Shown here in pieces: positions 9,563-16,482 of a stretch of 19,129 nt of DNA; positions within the stretch are counted from its first letter, which is position 1; each line of letters begins with the position of its first letter. Both the position numbers and the translations under genes were made by a program. This DNA is from 2-01-FULL-44-17 sp036517175 (lineage in GTDB: Bacteria; Patescibacteriota; Minisyncoccia; 2-02-FULL-40-12; IGHO2-01-FULL-4-A). Location: NCBI GenBank assembly GCA_036517175.1, contig DATDXQ010000024.1, positions 1-19,129 on the forward strand, read 5' to 3'. The notes beneath the pieces were generated by a model. That model saw only the letters and a program-made list of their open reading frames with translations, had not been told where the DNA came from and searched no databases.

Positions 9563-11260
9563 TTACATCTCAAAATATGATTCTTGGACTACATCTGCTG
9601 GATTTAGTCCGAGTTCGGCAAATACTTTTTCAATCTCACTTTTTGCTCCAGTATCATTTGTTCTTATTTCCATGAATTCGCCAAGCGGTAATGAATCCTG
9701 GCCATTGAATCTGTGTTCTACTCGATCCAACGTTATCGTTATGTTTCCCATCCTATATATACTTCTTTCTTTTGCGATAACCTTTGCCGTATTGCTATAA
9801 ATGGACAAAAATTTATTTTTTACTGCTTCAGTTATTTTGAACTCAAACTTGGCTCGTGTTCTAAGCTCTCCTGAAATGCGCGGTCCTTTGTAGGTTAATA
9901 TATAATCACTACCCTCTTGTCTAATTCTTAGGAGTTCGCCGGTTTCGGACAGATCTCTATCGGGCGGGTTGTAATACGTATCAACCTGCGTTACCTGTCC
10001 AAGATACTCGGCTCCGGCGTTTCTTAGTTTTTTGTCGGCAAATCTTAGTGATGCTCGTAATTTTAATTGGACTTCGTGTTCTCCTGATTTCTCAGATTCA
10101 CTTCCAGCATCATATTCATTTGTTATGATTATGTCGGCGTTTGTTTTCGTTATCTCAACGTGCTTTTCGTGCATAGGCTCAACCACACCGGCAAAGTATT
10201 CAAGAATTTCAGAAGGGCTTTGACCGGTCCTGCCAACATCACGCAGTAGTCTTCTCATGATTCTGCCGTGCACACCTATTTCAACAAAAACCTTTACATC
10301 AGAGGAATCCTTCAGACTATCATGTAAAGCGAAAATACCCTCCAGGATAATTATATGTGCCCCCCCCAGACTTACTGATTCTGTTCCTTGAATTTTGCCA
10401 GTACGAAAACTGTAAATTGGCTTTTGGATTGCCAGCCCCCCCTTTAGTCGTACAAGGTGTTCGTTTAGTAAATCAAAATTAATCACTTCCGGCTGGTCAA
10501 AATTCAGCCTATTTCCTATTGCGGCCTGCGCTTGCATGAAATCTATCCCTCGATAATAATCATCCATTGGAAGCATGATGGCCTCGCTCCCGAAACTTTC
10601 CTTAAGCGACTTGGCAACGGCGCTGGTTTTACCTGATGCTGAACCGCCGGCTATGGCGATTACGCTAACATCTTTGCCAATGCCAGAAATCCTTGTTAAT
10701 TCGTTTAAAACTGCCATGCCTTCATAAAGGACATATCTGGGTATTCCAAAATCCATGACGTGGGTTTTTGCTTCTCGTTGAACATCTTCAGGCATGCCAT
10801 ATAGAGCGATGCTTTGATTGTAATATCTAGAGTCATTAGTCACTTCTTTCCCGAACCAACCGGGAACAATAAATTGGTTGCTTGCTTCCTCTGTTGAGAA
10901 TTCAACCTCAGCTATGGCCAGATCCTCAAGTTCTCCATGGTAGATATCCAATTCTATGGTGGTCAATTCTGCTGTTGGTTCGCATGGGATATAGTGGCGT
11001 GTCTTTGTGAGTCTTGTACCATCGGTCAGCGGCCAAAGAATTTCGAATTGATGGTTGGTAATTAGAATCTGTGTCTCATCTCTTACTTTGCCGAATCCCT
11101 TTTTTACTGCTTGAGAATATTCATCTTCCTTTTTCCGAAGCCTTATACTGGTGCCATCCTCACTAATTACTATATATCCTTGTTCAATCTCTTTGTGTGG
11201 GTAGGATGTTAAATTGTGGGGTAGTGATCTTACTAAAAACTTGCGCTCGATCTCTTGCAT
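9563..11260 (-). CDS. CYTH - uridine kinase-like - CYTH triple-domain fusion
   Basis: 565 residues. Residues 1-155 are a CYTH / triphosphate tunnel domain: EIERK (3-7) is the ExExK motif, followed by GKVRDETQI, LTKTRHYIP, TIELDIYHGEL and a late WFGKEVTNDSRYYN. Residues 197-385 are a P-loop kinase of the uridine kinase / phosphoribulokinase group, with Walker A GGSASGKT (205-212), PMDDYYRG (231-238), LEGIFAL and RRLLRDVGRT. Residues 395-563 are a second CYTH domain of the CyaB type: QVDTYYNPPDRDL, GELLRIRQEG, YILTYKGP. Its ExExK is degenerate (EVQLK), so it may bind rather than cleave. Plant TTM1/TTM2 pair a uridine kinase with one CYTH; two CYTH domains around a kinase is unusual. The substrate is unknown (nucleoside, polyphosphate or triphosphate). 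Promoter at 11300-11328; no strong SD. Confidence 0.9.
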   Translation of the reverse strand: MQEIERKFLVRSLPHNLTSYPHKEIEQGYIVISEDGTSIRLRKKEDEYSQAVKKGFGKVRDETQILITNHQFEILWPLTDGTRLTKTRHYIPCEPTAELTTIELDIYHGELEDLAIAEVEFSTEEASNQFIVPGWFGKEVTNDSRYYNQSIALYGMPEDVQREAKTHVMDFGIPRYVLYEGMAVLNELTRISGIGKDVSVIAIAGGSASGKTSAVAKSLKESFGSEAIMLPMDDYYRGIDFMQAQAAIGNRLNFDQPEVINFDLLNEHLVRLKGGLAIQKPIYSFRTGKIQGTESVSLGGAHIIILEGIFALHDSLKDSSDVKVFVEIGVHGRIMRRLLRDVGRTGQSPSEILEYFAGVVEPMHEKHVEITKTNADIIITNEYDAGSESEKSGEHEVQLKLRASLRFADKKLRNAGAEYLGQVTQVDTYYNPPDRDLSETGELLRIRQEGSDYILTYKGPRISGELRTRAKFEFKITEAVKNKFLSIYSNTAKVIAKERSIYRMGNITITLDRVEHRFNGQDSLPLGEFMEIRTNDTGAKSEIEKVFAELGLNPADVVQESYFEM

Positions 11261-11299
11261 TTGGTTTTAATCTCTTTTTTAAAAAACTTTTGTGTTTTT

Positions 11300-11328
11300 A
11301 AGATAGACTAGACATTGTCAGTTGTCAA
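11300..11328 (-). promoter_or_regulatory. Promoter of the CYTH-kinase fusion gene
   Basis: Minus strand: TTGACA (11328-11323), 17-base spacer, TATCTT (11305-11300). The leader of about 33 bases is A-rich with only a weak AGAG near the start codon. Confidence 0.65.
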
Positions 11329-11377
11329 TTTTAATTCTGGACGCCGATTCATAAAAAACGTACAATATTGAGATAAT

Positions 11378-12853
11378 ATGCCAATCAGCAAAACTAAAAA
11401 TTATGCCCAAATTATACCCGATGAAGTTAGGGATGTTTTGTCTCGACTCGAGAAGGCTGGGCATGATGCTTATGTTGTGGGCGGTAGCGTGCGGCATTTG
11501 ATAATGGACGAGAAACCAAACGATTGGGATATAACAACAAATGCAAGACCGGATGATGTTTTGGCCCTATTCCCGGATAGTTTTTATGAGAATAAGTTTG
11601 GGACGGTTGGTGTTAAGACTGATTCGGATAATGCGAATCTCAAGGTTATAGAGGTGACGACCTATCGAACTGAATCTGGATATAGTGACAAAAGACATCC
11701 TGACGAGATTAAATTTGCGGATAAGCTAGAAGATGATTTGGGGAGGCGAGATTTTACTATTAACGCCTTGGCGTTGCGAGATAATGGTGAAGTAGTTGAT
11801 CTTTTTGGTGGGCAGGCTGATATTGATAAAAAAATAATAAGAGCAGTGGGGGATCCGGAAAAGAGGTTTGGTGAGGATGCTTTGCGTATGATGAGGGGTG
11901 TTAGGTTGTCGGCCCAAACCGGTTTTGAGATTGAAGATGCAACTTTTAAAGCCATTCATAAAAATCATAATTTAATGAATTCTGTGTCAAAGGAGCGAAT
12001 TAGAGATGAGTTGATCAAGCTAGTTAATTCTGGTCATGCTGATGCTGGTATCGAATTGCTGCGTGAGACGGAACTTATGAAATATGTTTTGCCGGGTCTT
12101 CTGGAAGGAGTTGGTGTTGGCCAAAATAAGCACCACATCTACACTGTCTGGGAGCATAATGTGAAGGCTCTAAGATATGCATGTGATATGAAATATTCTT
12201 TTGAGGTGAGGCTAGCTTCTCTTTTGCACGATGTCGGCAAGCCTAGAAGCAAAAGGGGAGACGGGATTGACTCTACCTTTTATGGGCATGAGATAATCGG
12301 CGCCAGGATGGCTGCTGAAGAATTGGATAGACTACGTTTTCCAAAAGAACAGGCGGACAAAATAATTAAGCTAGTTAGGTATCACCTTTTTTACTACAAT
12401 GTGGGTGAGGTTACGGAATCATCGGTGAGGCGTCTTGTGGCCAATATAGGCAAAGAGAATGTTGAAGACCTGATTAAGGTTCGTGAGGCCGATCGCATAG
12501 GTTCCGGTGTGCCCAAGGCCAAGCCATACAAGTTGAGACATCTACAGTTCATGATAGACAAAGTTGCGCGTGATCCTATTTCTCCGAAGATGCTCAAGGT
12601 TAACGGTAACGATTTGATTAAAAAATTAGGGATTACTCCTGGGCCGAGGCTTGGATATATAATAAGTGCTCTAATGAATGATGTGTTGAGTGATCCTATT
12701 AAGAACTCTGCAGAATTCTTGCTAGATAGAGCGAATGATCTTAATAAATTGGAAGAAGAGGATTTGATTAAATTAAGTCAGTCGGGTAAAGAAAAAACAG
12801 CCGAAGAGGAGGAGAGGGAAGTCGGCAAAATTAAGGGAAAGCATTTTGTTTAG
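11378..12853 (+). CDS. cca: CCA tRNA nucleotidyltransferase with HD domain
   Basis: A class II nucleotidyltransferase that adds or repairs the 3' CCA of tRNAs. 491 residues. The catalytic domain has GGSVR (35-39), DWD (49-51, metal-binding aspartates), the FGTVGV strand, RRDFTINAL (from 123) and the arginine-rich ALRMMRGVRLSAQTGFEI helix that recognises the nucleotide. An HD phosphohydrolase domain follows, with EHNV at about 259-262, LLHDVGKPR (HD at 284-285) and FYGHEIIGA. The acidic, Lys/Glu-rich C-terminus looks disordered. A family role in poly(A) addition cannot be excluded, but CCA addition fits because two of four tRNAs here lack encoded CCA. No SD; a TACAAT about ten bases before the ATG suggests a very short leader. 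Confidence 0.92.
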   Translation: MPISKTKNYAQIIPDEVRDVLSRLEKAGHDAYVVGGSVRHLIMDEKPNDWDITTNARPDDVLALFPDSFYENKFGTVGVKTDSDNANLKVIEVTTYRTESGYSDKRHPDEIKFADKLEDDLGRRDFTINALALRDNGEVVDLFGGQADIDKKIIRAVGDPEKRFGEDALRMMRGVRLSAQTGFEIEDATFKAIHKNHNLMNSVSKERIRDELIKLVNSGHADAGIELLRETELMKYVLPGLLEGVGVGQNKHHIYTVWEHNVKALRYACDMKYSFEVRLASLLHDVGKPRSKRGDGIDSTFYGHEIIGARMAAEELDRLRFPKEQADKIIKLVRYHLFYYNVGEVTESSVRRLVANIGKENVEDLIKVREADRIGSGVPKAKPYKLRHLQFMIDKVARDPISPKMLKVNGNDLIKKLGITPGPRLGYIISALMNDVLSDPIKNSAEFLLDRANDLNKLEEEDLIKLSQSGKEKTAEEEEREVGKIKGKHFV

Positions 12854-12866
12854 TGATATAACTCTT

Positions 12867-13190
12867 TTATCTCACAACAGAGCCTGATTTAACTTCCTTG
12901 AGAGGCTGTAAAATTATGGCCTTGCCTTCATCATCGCTTGCTGCAAGGATCATGCCTTGAGATTCCATGCCCATAATCATTCGCGGTTCTAGATTAACTA
13001 AAACAACAACCTGTTTGCCTAGGAGCTCATCTTTAGAGTAGGACGTTTTAAGGCCTCCGAGAATCTGCCGCTTTTCTTCTCCAATACTTATCTCAAAACG
13101 GTATAGCTTTTCGCTGCCTTCGATATCTTCTACTTTCTCAATTGTGCCGATCAATATATTTAGTTTTCTGAAGTCATCGATGGTAATCAT
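12867..13190 (-). CDS. Free-standing MetG-C / Trbp111-like tRNA-binding protein
   Basis: 107 residues from the ATG at 13190, forming one OB-fold tRNA-binding domain. The start MITIDDFRKLNILIGTIEKVE, then EGSEKLYRFEISIGEEKRQI, LGKQVVVLVNLEPRMIMGMESQGMILAA and the closing VKSGSVVR match the C-terminal dimerisation domain of methionyl-tRNA synthetase and the free protein Trbp111. Here it is not attached to a synthetase. It may act in trans with a MetRS lacking this domain, or as a general tRNA-binding dimer. The frame is open 18 codons further upstream, but the promoter (-35 at 13239) excludes that start. It is convergent with cca, separated by 13 bases. No SD. Confidence 0.9.
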   Translation of the reverse strand: MITIDDFRKLNILIGTIEKVEDIEGSEKLYRFEISIGEEKRQILGGLKTSYSKDELLGKQVVVLVNLEPRMIMGMESQGMILAASDDEGKAIILQPLKEVKSGSVVR

Positions 13191-13214
13191 ATTCTTGTTT
13201 GATATTGAGCAATA

Positions 13215-13244
13215 ATGATAGCAAGAAAGATTGGAGATTGACAA
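13215..13244 (-). promoter_or_regulatory. Promoter of the MetG-C-like gene
   Basis: Minus strand: TTGTCA (13244-13239), 18-base spacer ending in TGC, TATCAT (13220-13215). The leader is about 18 bases. Confidence 0.55.
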
Positions 13245-13302
13245 GAGCGAGAGGTTAGTTATTGTTTGTTTAGTTTTTTAAAAATTTAAAAGAAGGGTAA
13301 CA

Positions 13303-13986
13303 TTGCCCATTATAAGGATGCCAAACCATCTCTTTATTTTAAGGCATGGTCAAAAGGAACAGGGACACGAAACTTCTAACCAGCAGCTAGCGCTTAGTCA
13401 TTTTGGTGAAAGGCAATGCGAGTCGCTTGGAAAGTATCTCAGAGAAAGAATATTAAGCTTAAACTACATGACCCAACCAATAAAGGTAAATAGGTTTTGT
13501 TCAACATTAAACAGATCAATAATCACAGAAGCTCTGGCCTTCAAAGAAATTAAAGATATTGTTACGCCGGATCCTCCTATCGTGGATTCTAGACTTAATG
13601 AAAAAAGCAATGGGATTTTCGATGAACTCACCCAGCAGGAAATATTAAAATATTACCCTATTGAAGCGGCGCTTAGAAAACGCTTGGGTTATTATGATCA
13701 CAGACCTATTGGTGGCGACAACGGACCCGATATGGAATTGAGGGTTCTGAGTTTCATCGCCGACCCAATATTTTGGACGAGCGGCATAGTGGTAATTTAT
13801 GGACACGGCACATGGATAAGGATTTTCCAGAAATTAGTTCATGGTTTGAGTGTTGAAGAGTTCATGCAGCTTAAGTGTGAGGACCAAGCATTTCCCAACT
13901 GTGGCGTTATAGAGTATGAAAGGGAAGCTAAGGGCAGGGAATTACCGGAAATAGTGGTGCCGTGGAGTGGTATAATCACAGATTAA
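13303..13986 (+). CDS. Histidine phosphatase superfamily protein
   Basis: A phosphoglycerate-mutase-like fold; the catalytic histidine is transiently phosphorylated. LFILRHGQKEQG carries the RHG motif, STLNRSIITEALAF supplies the second arginine, a central glutamate lies in the LNEKSNGIFDELT stretch, and VIYGHGTWIR holds the second histidine. At 227 residues it is of normal length for a small phosphatase or mutase. The substrate cannot be read from the sequence. The start is uncertain: TTG at 13303 has AGAAGGG five bases upstream, whereas ATG at 13318 (MPNHLFILRHG) places RHG more typically but has no usable SD. It is a single-gene unit with a clear terminator and diverges from the MetG-C-like gene. 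Confidence 0.85.
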   Translation: MPIIRMPNHLFILRHGQKEQGHETSNQQLALSHFGERQCESLGKYLRERILSLNYMTQPIKVNRFCSTLNRSIITEALAFKEIKDIVTPDPPIVDSRLNEKSNGIFDELTQQEILKYYPIEAALRKRLGYYDHRPIGGDNGPDMELRVLSFIADPIFWTSGIVVIYGHGTWIRIFQKLVHGLSVEEFMQLKCEDQAFPNCGVIEYEREAKGRELPEIVVPWSGIITD

Positions 13987-14014
13987 ATCTAAGTAACAGT
14001 AAATTAAAATTATT

Positions 14015-14037
14015 ACCGAGCTAAGCTCGGTTTTTTT
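14015..14037 (+). terminator. Terminator of the histidine phosphatase gene
   Basis: ACCGAGC-TAA-GCTCGGT (14015-14031), a seven-pair stem followed by TTTTTT. Confidence 0.88.
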
Positions 14038-14058
14038 AAACAAAATTTTTTATAGAAC

Positions 14059-14128
14059 ATCTGCCGCCGGCTTCGCAAACACTTTTGGCTGGCGAGCACT
14101 CGCCAAAAGTGTTTGCCTACGCCGGATG
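14059..14128. repeat. Large nested palindrome
   Basis: Arms GCAAACACTTTTGGC (14075-14089) and GCCAAAAGTGTTTGC (14102-14116) pair perfectly over 15 bases. Inside, TGGCGAG-CA-CTCGCCA (14090-14105) offers a competing hairpin. Outside, CCGGC (14067-14071) pairs with GCCGG (14121-14125), and CATC with GATG. It lies in the 257-base gap between two convergent genes, is richer in GC than its surroundings, and has the look of an extragenic palindromic repeat or a folded mobile-element end. Confidence 0.75.
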
Positions 14129-14132
14129 ACAC

Positions 14133-14160
14133 GTCTCGCCATGGCGGGACTTTTGTTTTT
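14133..14160 (+). terminator. Hairpin with T-run
   Basis: GTCTCGCC-AT-GGCGGGAC (14133-14150, one G-U pair) followed by TTTTGTTTTT. It is a plausible back-up terminator for plus-strand transcripts, or part of the palindromic repeat next to it. Confidence 0.55.
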
Positions 14161-14181
14161 CTTGTAAATTATTTTACTGAT

Positions 14182-14211
14182 AAAAACCGCCCCGACAGAT
14201 TACATCGGGGC
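14182..14211 (-). terminator. Terminator of rnj
   Basis: GCCCCGA (14189-14195) pairs with TCGGGGC (14205-14211) across a nine-base loop. On the minus strand it is followed by GGTTTTT. Confidence 0.85.
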
Positions 14212-14243
14212 TTGTGTTTTTTTGTTTTAAATAATGATGTGGT

Positions 14244-16193
14244 CTAAATCTCGATTACAACCGGCAAGACCATGGGGCGGCGTTCTGTCTTTTGGAACAA
14301 GAAGAGACCGACTTGATCGCGTATCAGGTCCTTAAGGTCGACCCAGTTAATTGGCCTGGTTGCCTGGGTCTCTATTATAAATTTGGCCTTTTTGCGCACC
14401 TGAGATAAGAGTTCTTTGTTTTCCTTAAGATAAACGAATCCCCTGGAAATTATGTCTGGGCTGCCACGTACCTTGCCTGTCTTAGAGTCAACCAGAGATA
14501 TTATCACAAACATTCCGTCTTCAGCTAAAACTTGTCTATCGCGCAGAACCACATTGCCTATGTCACCTATGCCCAGTCCATCAACCATCACTATGTCAGA
14601 TTGAGCTGTCTTTTGATCTATCCACCAGGCTTGTTGGTTGAGATTAATAATAGAACCGTTGTCAGCTATTATTATATTTGCTTCTGGAATGCCACCTTCC
14701 TGACCTATGTATCCATGCGTAACCATCATCGAATATTGTCCATGTATGGGCATGAGTAATTTCGGACGTATAAGTTGGTGCATTAACTTAAGATCTTCTT
14801 TGTGGGCGTGTCCGCTGGCGTGAATGTCCATCATGCCGTAGTGATAGACCCTTGCTCCAAGCCTATACAATAAGTCCTTTAGTCTTTGTACGGTGCGTTC
14901 ATTGCCAGGTATAACAGAAGATGAGAAAATCACAGAGTCACCCTTTTTGAGTTGTACATATCTGTGTTCACCGGATGCTATTCGCATTAAAACCGCTCGC
15001 CCTTCTCCTTGGGCACCGGTGCCGATTAAGGTTATTTTTTCTCTTGGGTATCGGTCAATGTCGGATATTGGTATTTGGGTTTCTTTTTTTATTTTAATTT
15101 GTTTAAGCTCCTTTGCTGCCTCGACATTTGTCTTAAGGCTGAAACCGTCAAAAATAACTTTGCGCCCATACCTTTCCGATAGCGTAACCATTTGTTGTAT
15201 GCGATTGATTATAGATGAGAATGTTCCGGCTATGAGCATTCCGGTGGCCTCTTTGAATATTATTTCAAGGTTGTCTTGAATAACACTTTCGGATACTGCC
15301 TTACCTTCTTTTTCGGCGTTGGTCGAATCAGCCATGAGCATTATAACGCCCCTATCACCGATGCTTTTTATAAAATCAAGATCAGCCGGCTCCTCATTAA
15401 GCGGAGTGGGGTCAAATTTAAAGTCGGCTGTGTGGACTATGCGGCCTGCGGGAGTGTTTATTATAAGCGCAGTGTCATCTGGTATGTTGTGGTTAACGTG
15501 GAAAGTCTCAATTTCAAATTCTCCAAGTTGAAATTTGTCGTGTTTTTTGGGGTATACCAGAGTTATGTCAAGTTCTGGAAGATGGGGGAATTCCTGGTGC
15601 CTCTTTAATACTATGGCTCTAGTAAGTTCAGACGCATATATTGGCGGGTTCCCAAGTCTTTGTATAAGATAAGGAAGGCCGCCGACGTGATCCATGTGTC
15701 CGTGAGTGAGGACTATGCCTCTAATACGGTCTTGTTTGCCGTCAAGGTAATTGATATTTGGAAGTGTATAGTCTATTCCCGGCATGTCGTCTTCTGCAAA
15801 ACCAAAACCAACATCAATTATTATGATGTCATTTTTATATTCAAAAACACACATATTGCGACCAACTTCACCAAGGCCGCCAAGGGGTATTATTTTGAGA
15901 GCGTCCTTAGATGCAGATTCATCAATTGGTTTACTCGGTCTGTCTATGGGTACTAGTCTACGTGGTCTCGGTAAGTCACGGCGATCCTTGTATCTAGGTG
16001 CTTTGCGGCGTCTGGGCATGTTTGTGCCGCCGTCGTCTCTGGGTCCATTGTCCTGATTGTTTTGAGTCTGTGGTTGGTTGATTCTTGCCGGTTGGTGTGT
16101 TTGACTGCGCGCTGAAGAAAACGCTGGCCTGGGTGCTGTGGCTGTTAATTCGGCTTGGACTTCTTGCCCTGTCTTATTTTCTGATTCATTCAT
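14244..16193 (-). CDS. rnj: Ribonuclease J
   Basis: A metallo-beta-lactamase / beta-CASP ribonuclease, with 5'-to-3' exonuclease and endonuclease activity in mRNA decay and rRNA maturation. 649 residues. The first ~95 are low-complexity (Gln/Asn/Pro, then an RRRKAPRYKDRRDLPRPRR basic run), an extension beyond the usual ~555-residue enzyme that may bind RNA or partners. The core starts at DALKIIPLGGLGEVGRNM. The metal site is HGHMDH (164-169), with VNHNIPDDTALIINTP and HTADFKFD following. The beta-CASP part has MLMADSTNAEKEG and SGHAHKEDLKLMHQL, and a C-terminal domain closes the protein. No SD. tRNA-Leu lies just upstream on the same strand without a good terminator between, so the two may be co-transcribed. 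Confidence 0.96.
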   Translation of the reverse strand: MNESENKTGQEVQAELTATAPRPAFSSARSQTHQPARINQPQTQNNQDNGPRDDGGTNMPRRRKAPRYKDRRDLPRPRRLVPIDRPSKPIDESASKDALKIIPLGGLGEVGRNMCVFEYKNDIIIIDVGFGFAEDDMPGIDYTLPNINYLDGKQDRIRGIVLTHGHMDHVGGLPYLIQRLGNPPIYASELTRAIVLKRHQEFPHLPELDITLVYPKKHDKFQLGEFEIETFHVNHNIPDDTALIINTPAGRIVHTADFKFDPTPLNEEPADLDFIKSIGDRGVIMLMADSTNAEKEGKAVSESVIQDNLEIIFKEATGMLIAGTFSSIINRIQQMVTLSERYGRKVIFDGFSLKTNVEAAKELKQIKIKKETQIPISDIDRYPREKITLIGTGAQGEGRAVLMRIASGEHRYVQLKKGDSVIFSSSVIPGNERTVQRLKDLLYRLGARVYHYGMMDIHASGHAHKEDLKLMHQLIRPKLLMPIHGQYSMMVTHGYIGQEGGIPEANIIIADNGSIINLNQQAWWIDQKTAQSDIVMVDGLGIGDIGNVVLRDRQVLAEDGMFVIISLVDSKTGKVRGSPDIISRGFVYLKENKELLSQVRKKAKFIIETQATRPINWVDLKDLIRDQVGLFLFQKTERRPMVLPVVIEI

Positions 16194-16267
16194 AATTTTT
16201 TATAATTACCAAAACTTAGAAATGAAGATATATTAAAAAGTTTTTGTTTTGTAACCCAATTGTTAAT

Positions 16268-16354
16268 TGGTGCGGATGGGGAGATTTGAACTCCCACTCT
16301 CTTGCGAGAACTAGCTCCTGAAGCTAGCGCGTCTGCCAGTTTCGCCACATCCGC
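16268..16354 (-). tRNA. tRNA-Leu (CAG), CCA encoded
   Basis: A class II tRNA with a long variable arm. The acceptor is GCGGATG with CATCCGC, the anticodon stem CTAGC with GCTAG, and the loop TTCAGGA has anticodon CAG. The variable arm TTCTCGCAAGAGA folds, the T-arm is GGGAG-TTCAAAT-CTCCC and the discriminator is A. CCA is encoded at 16270-16268. A weak CCAATT-GTT-AATTGG hairpin (16256-16270) overlaps the CCA end but lacks a T-run. Confidence 0.95.
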
Positions 16355-16451
16355 AAAACTTGAACAAACAAAAACTTATTTAGTTGTTCTTTGAGATCTA
16401 AATTTCGAGTTATTTGGCTTATTTATTTGAGTTCTAAAAGCTTGAAACTTA

Positions 16452-16481
16452 AGTATAGCATCCGTTGGCTAGTATTGTCAA
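16452..16481 (-). promoter_or_regulatory. Promoter of tRNA-Leu (and perhaps rnj)
   Basis: Minus strand: TTGACA (16481-16476), 18-base spacer ending in TGC, TATACT (16457-16452). It begins one base beyond the SBP stop codon. A leader of about 90 bases precedes the tRNA; nothing recognisable is seen in it. Confidence 0.7.
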
Positions 16482-16482
16482 A

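Noticed and set aside
13191..13244. Longer N-terminus for the MetG-C-like protein
   Set aside because: The extra 18 residues are not family-like and the promoter's -35 and -10 fall within them.
14059..14128. Integron attC site or CRISPR-like repeat
   Set aside because: The palindrome lacks the conserved RYYYAAC/GTTRRRY boxes and is not part of a spaced array. No integron integrase or cas gene is present, and no CRISPR array was seen anywhere.
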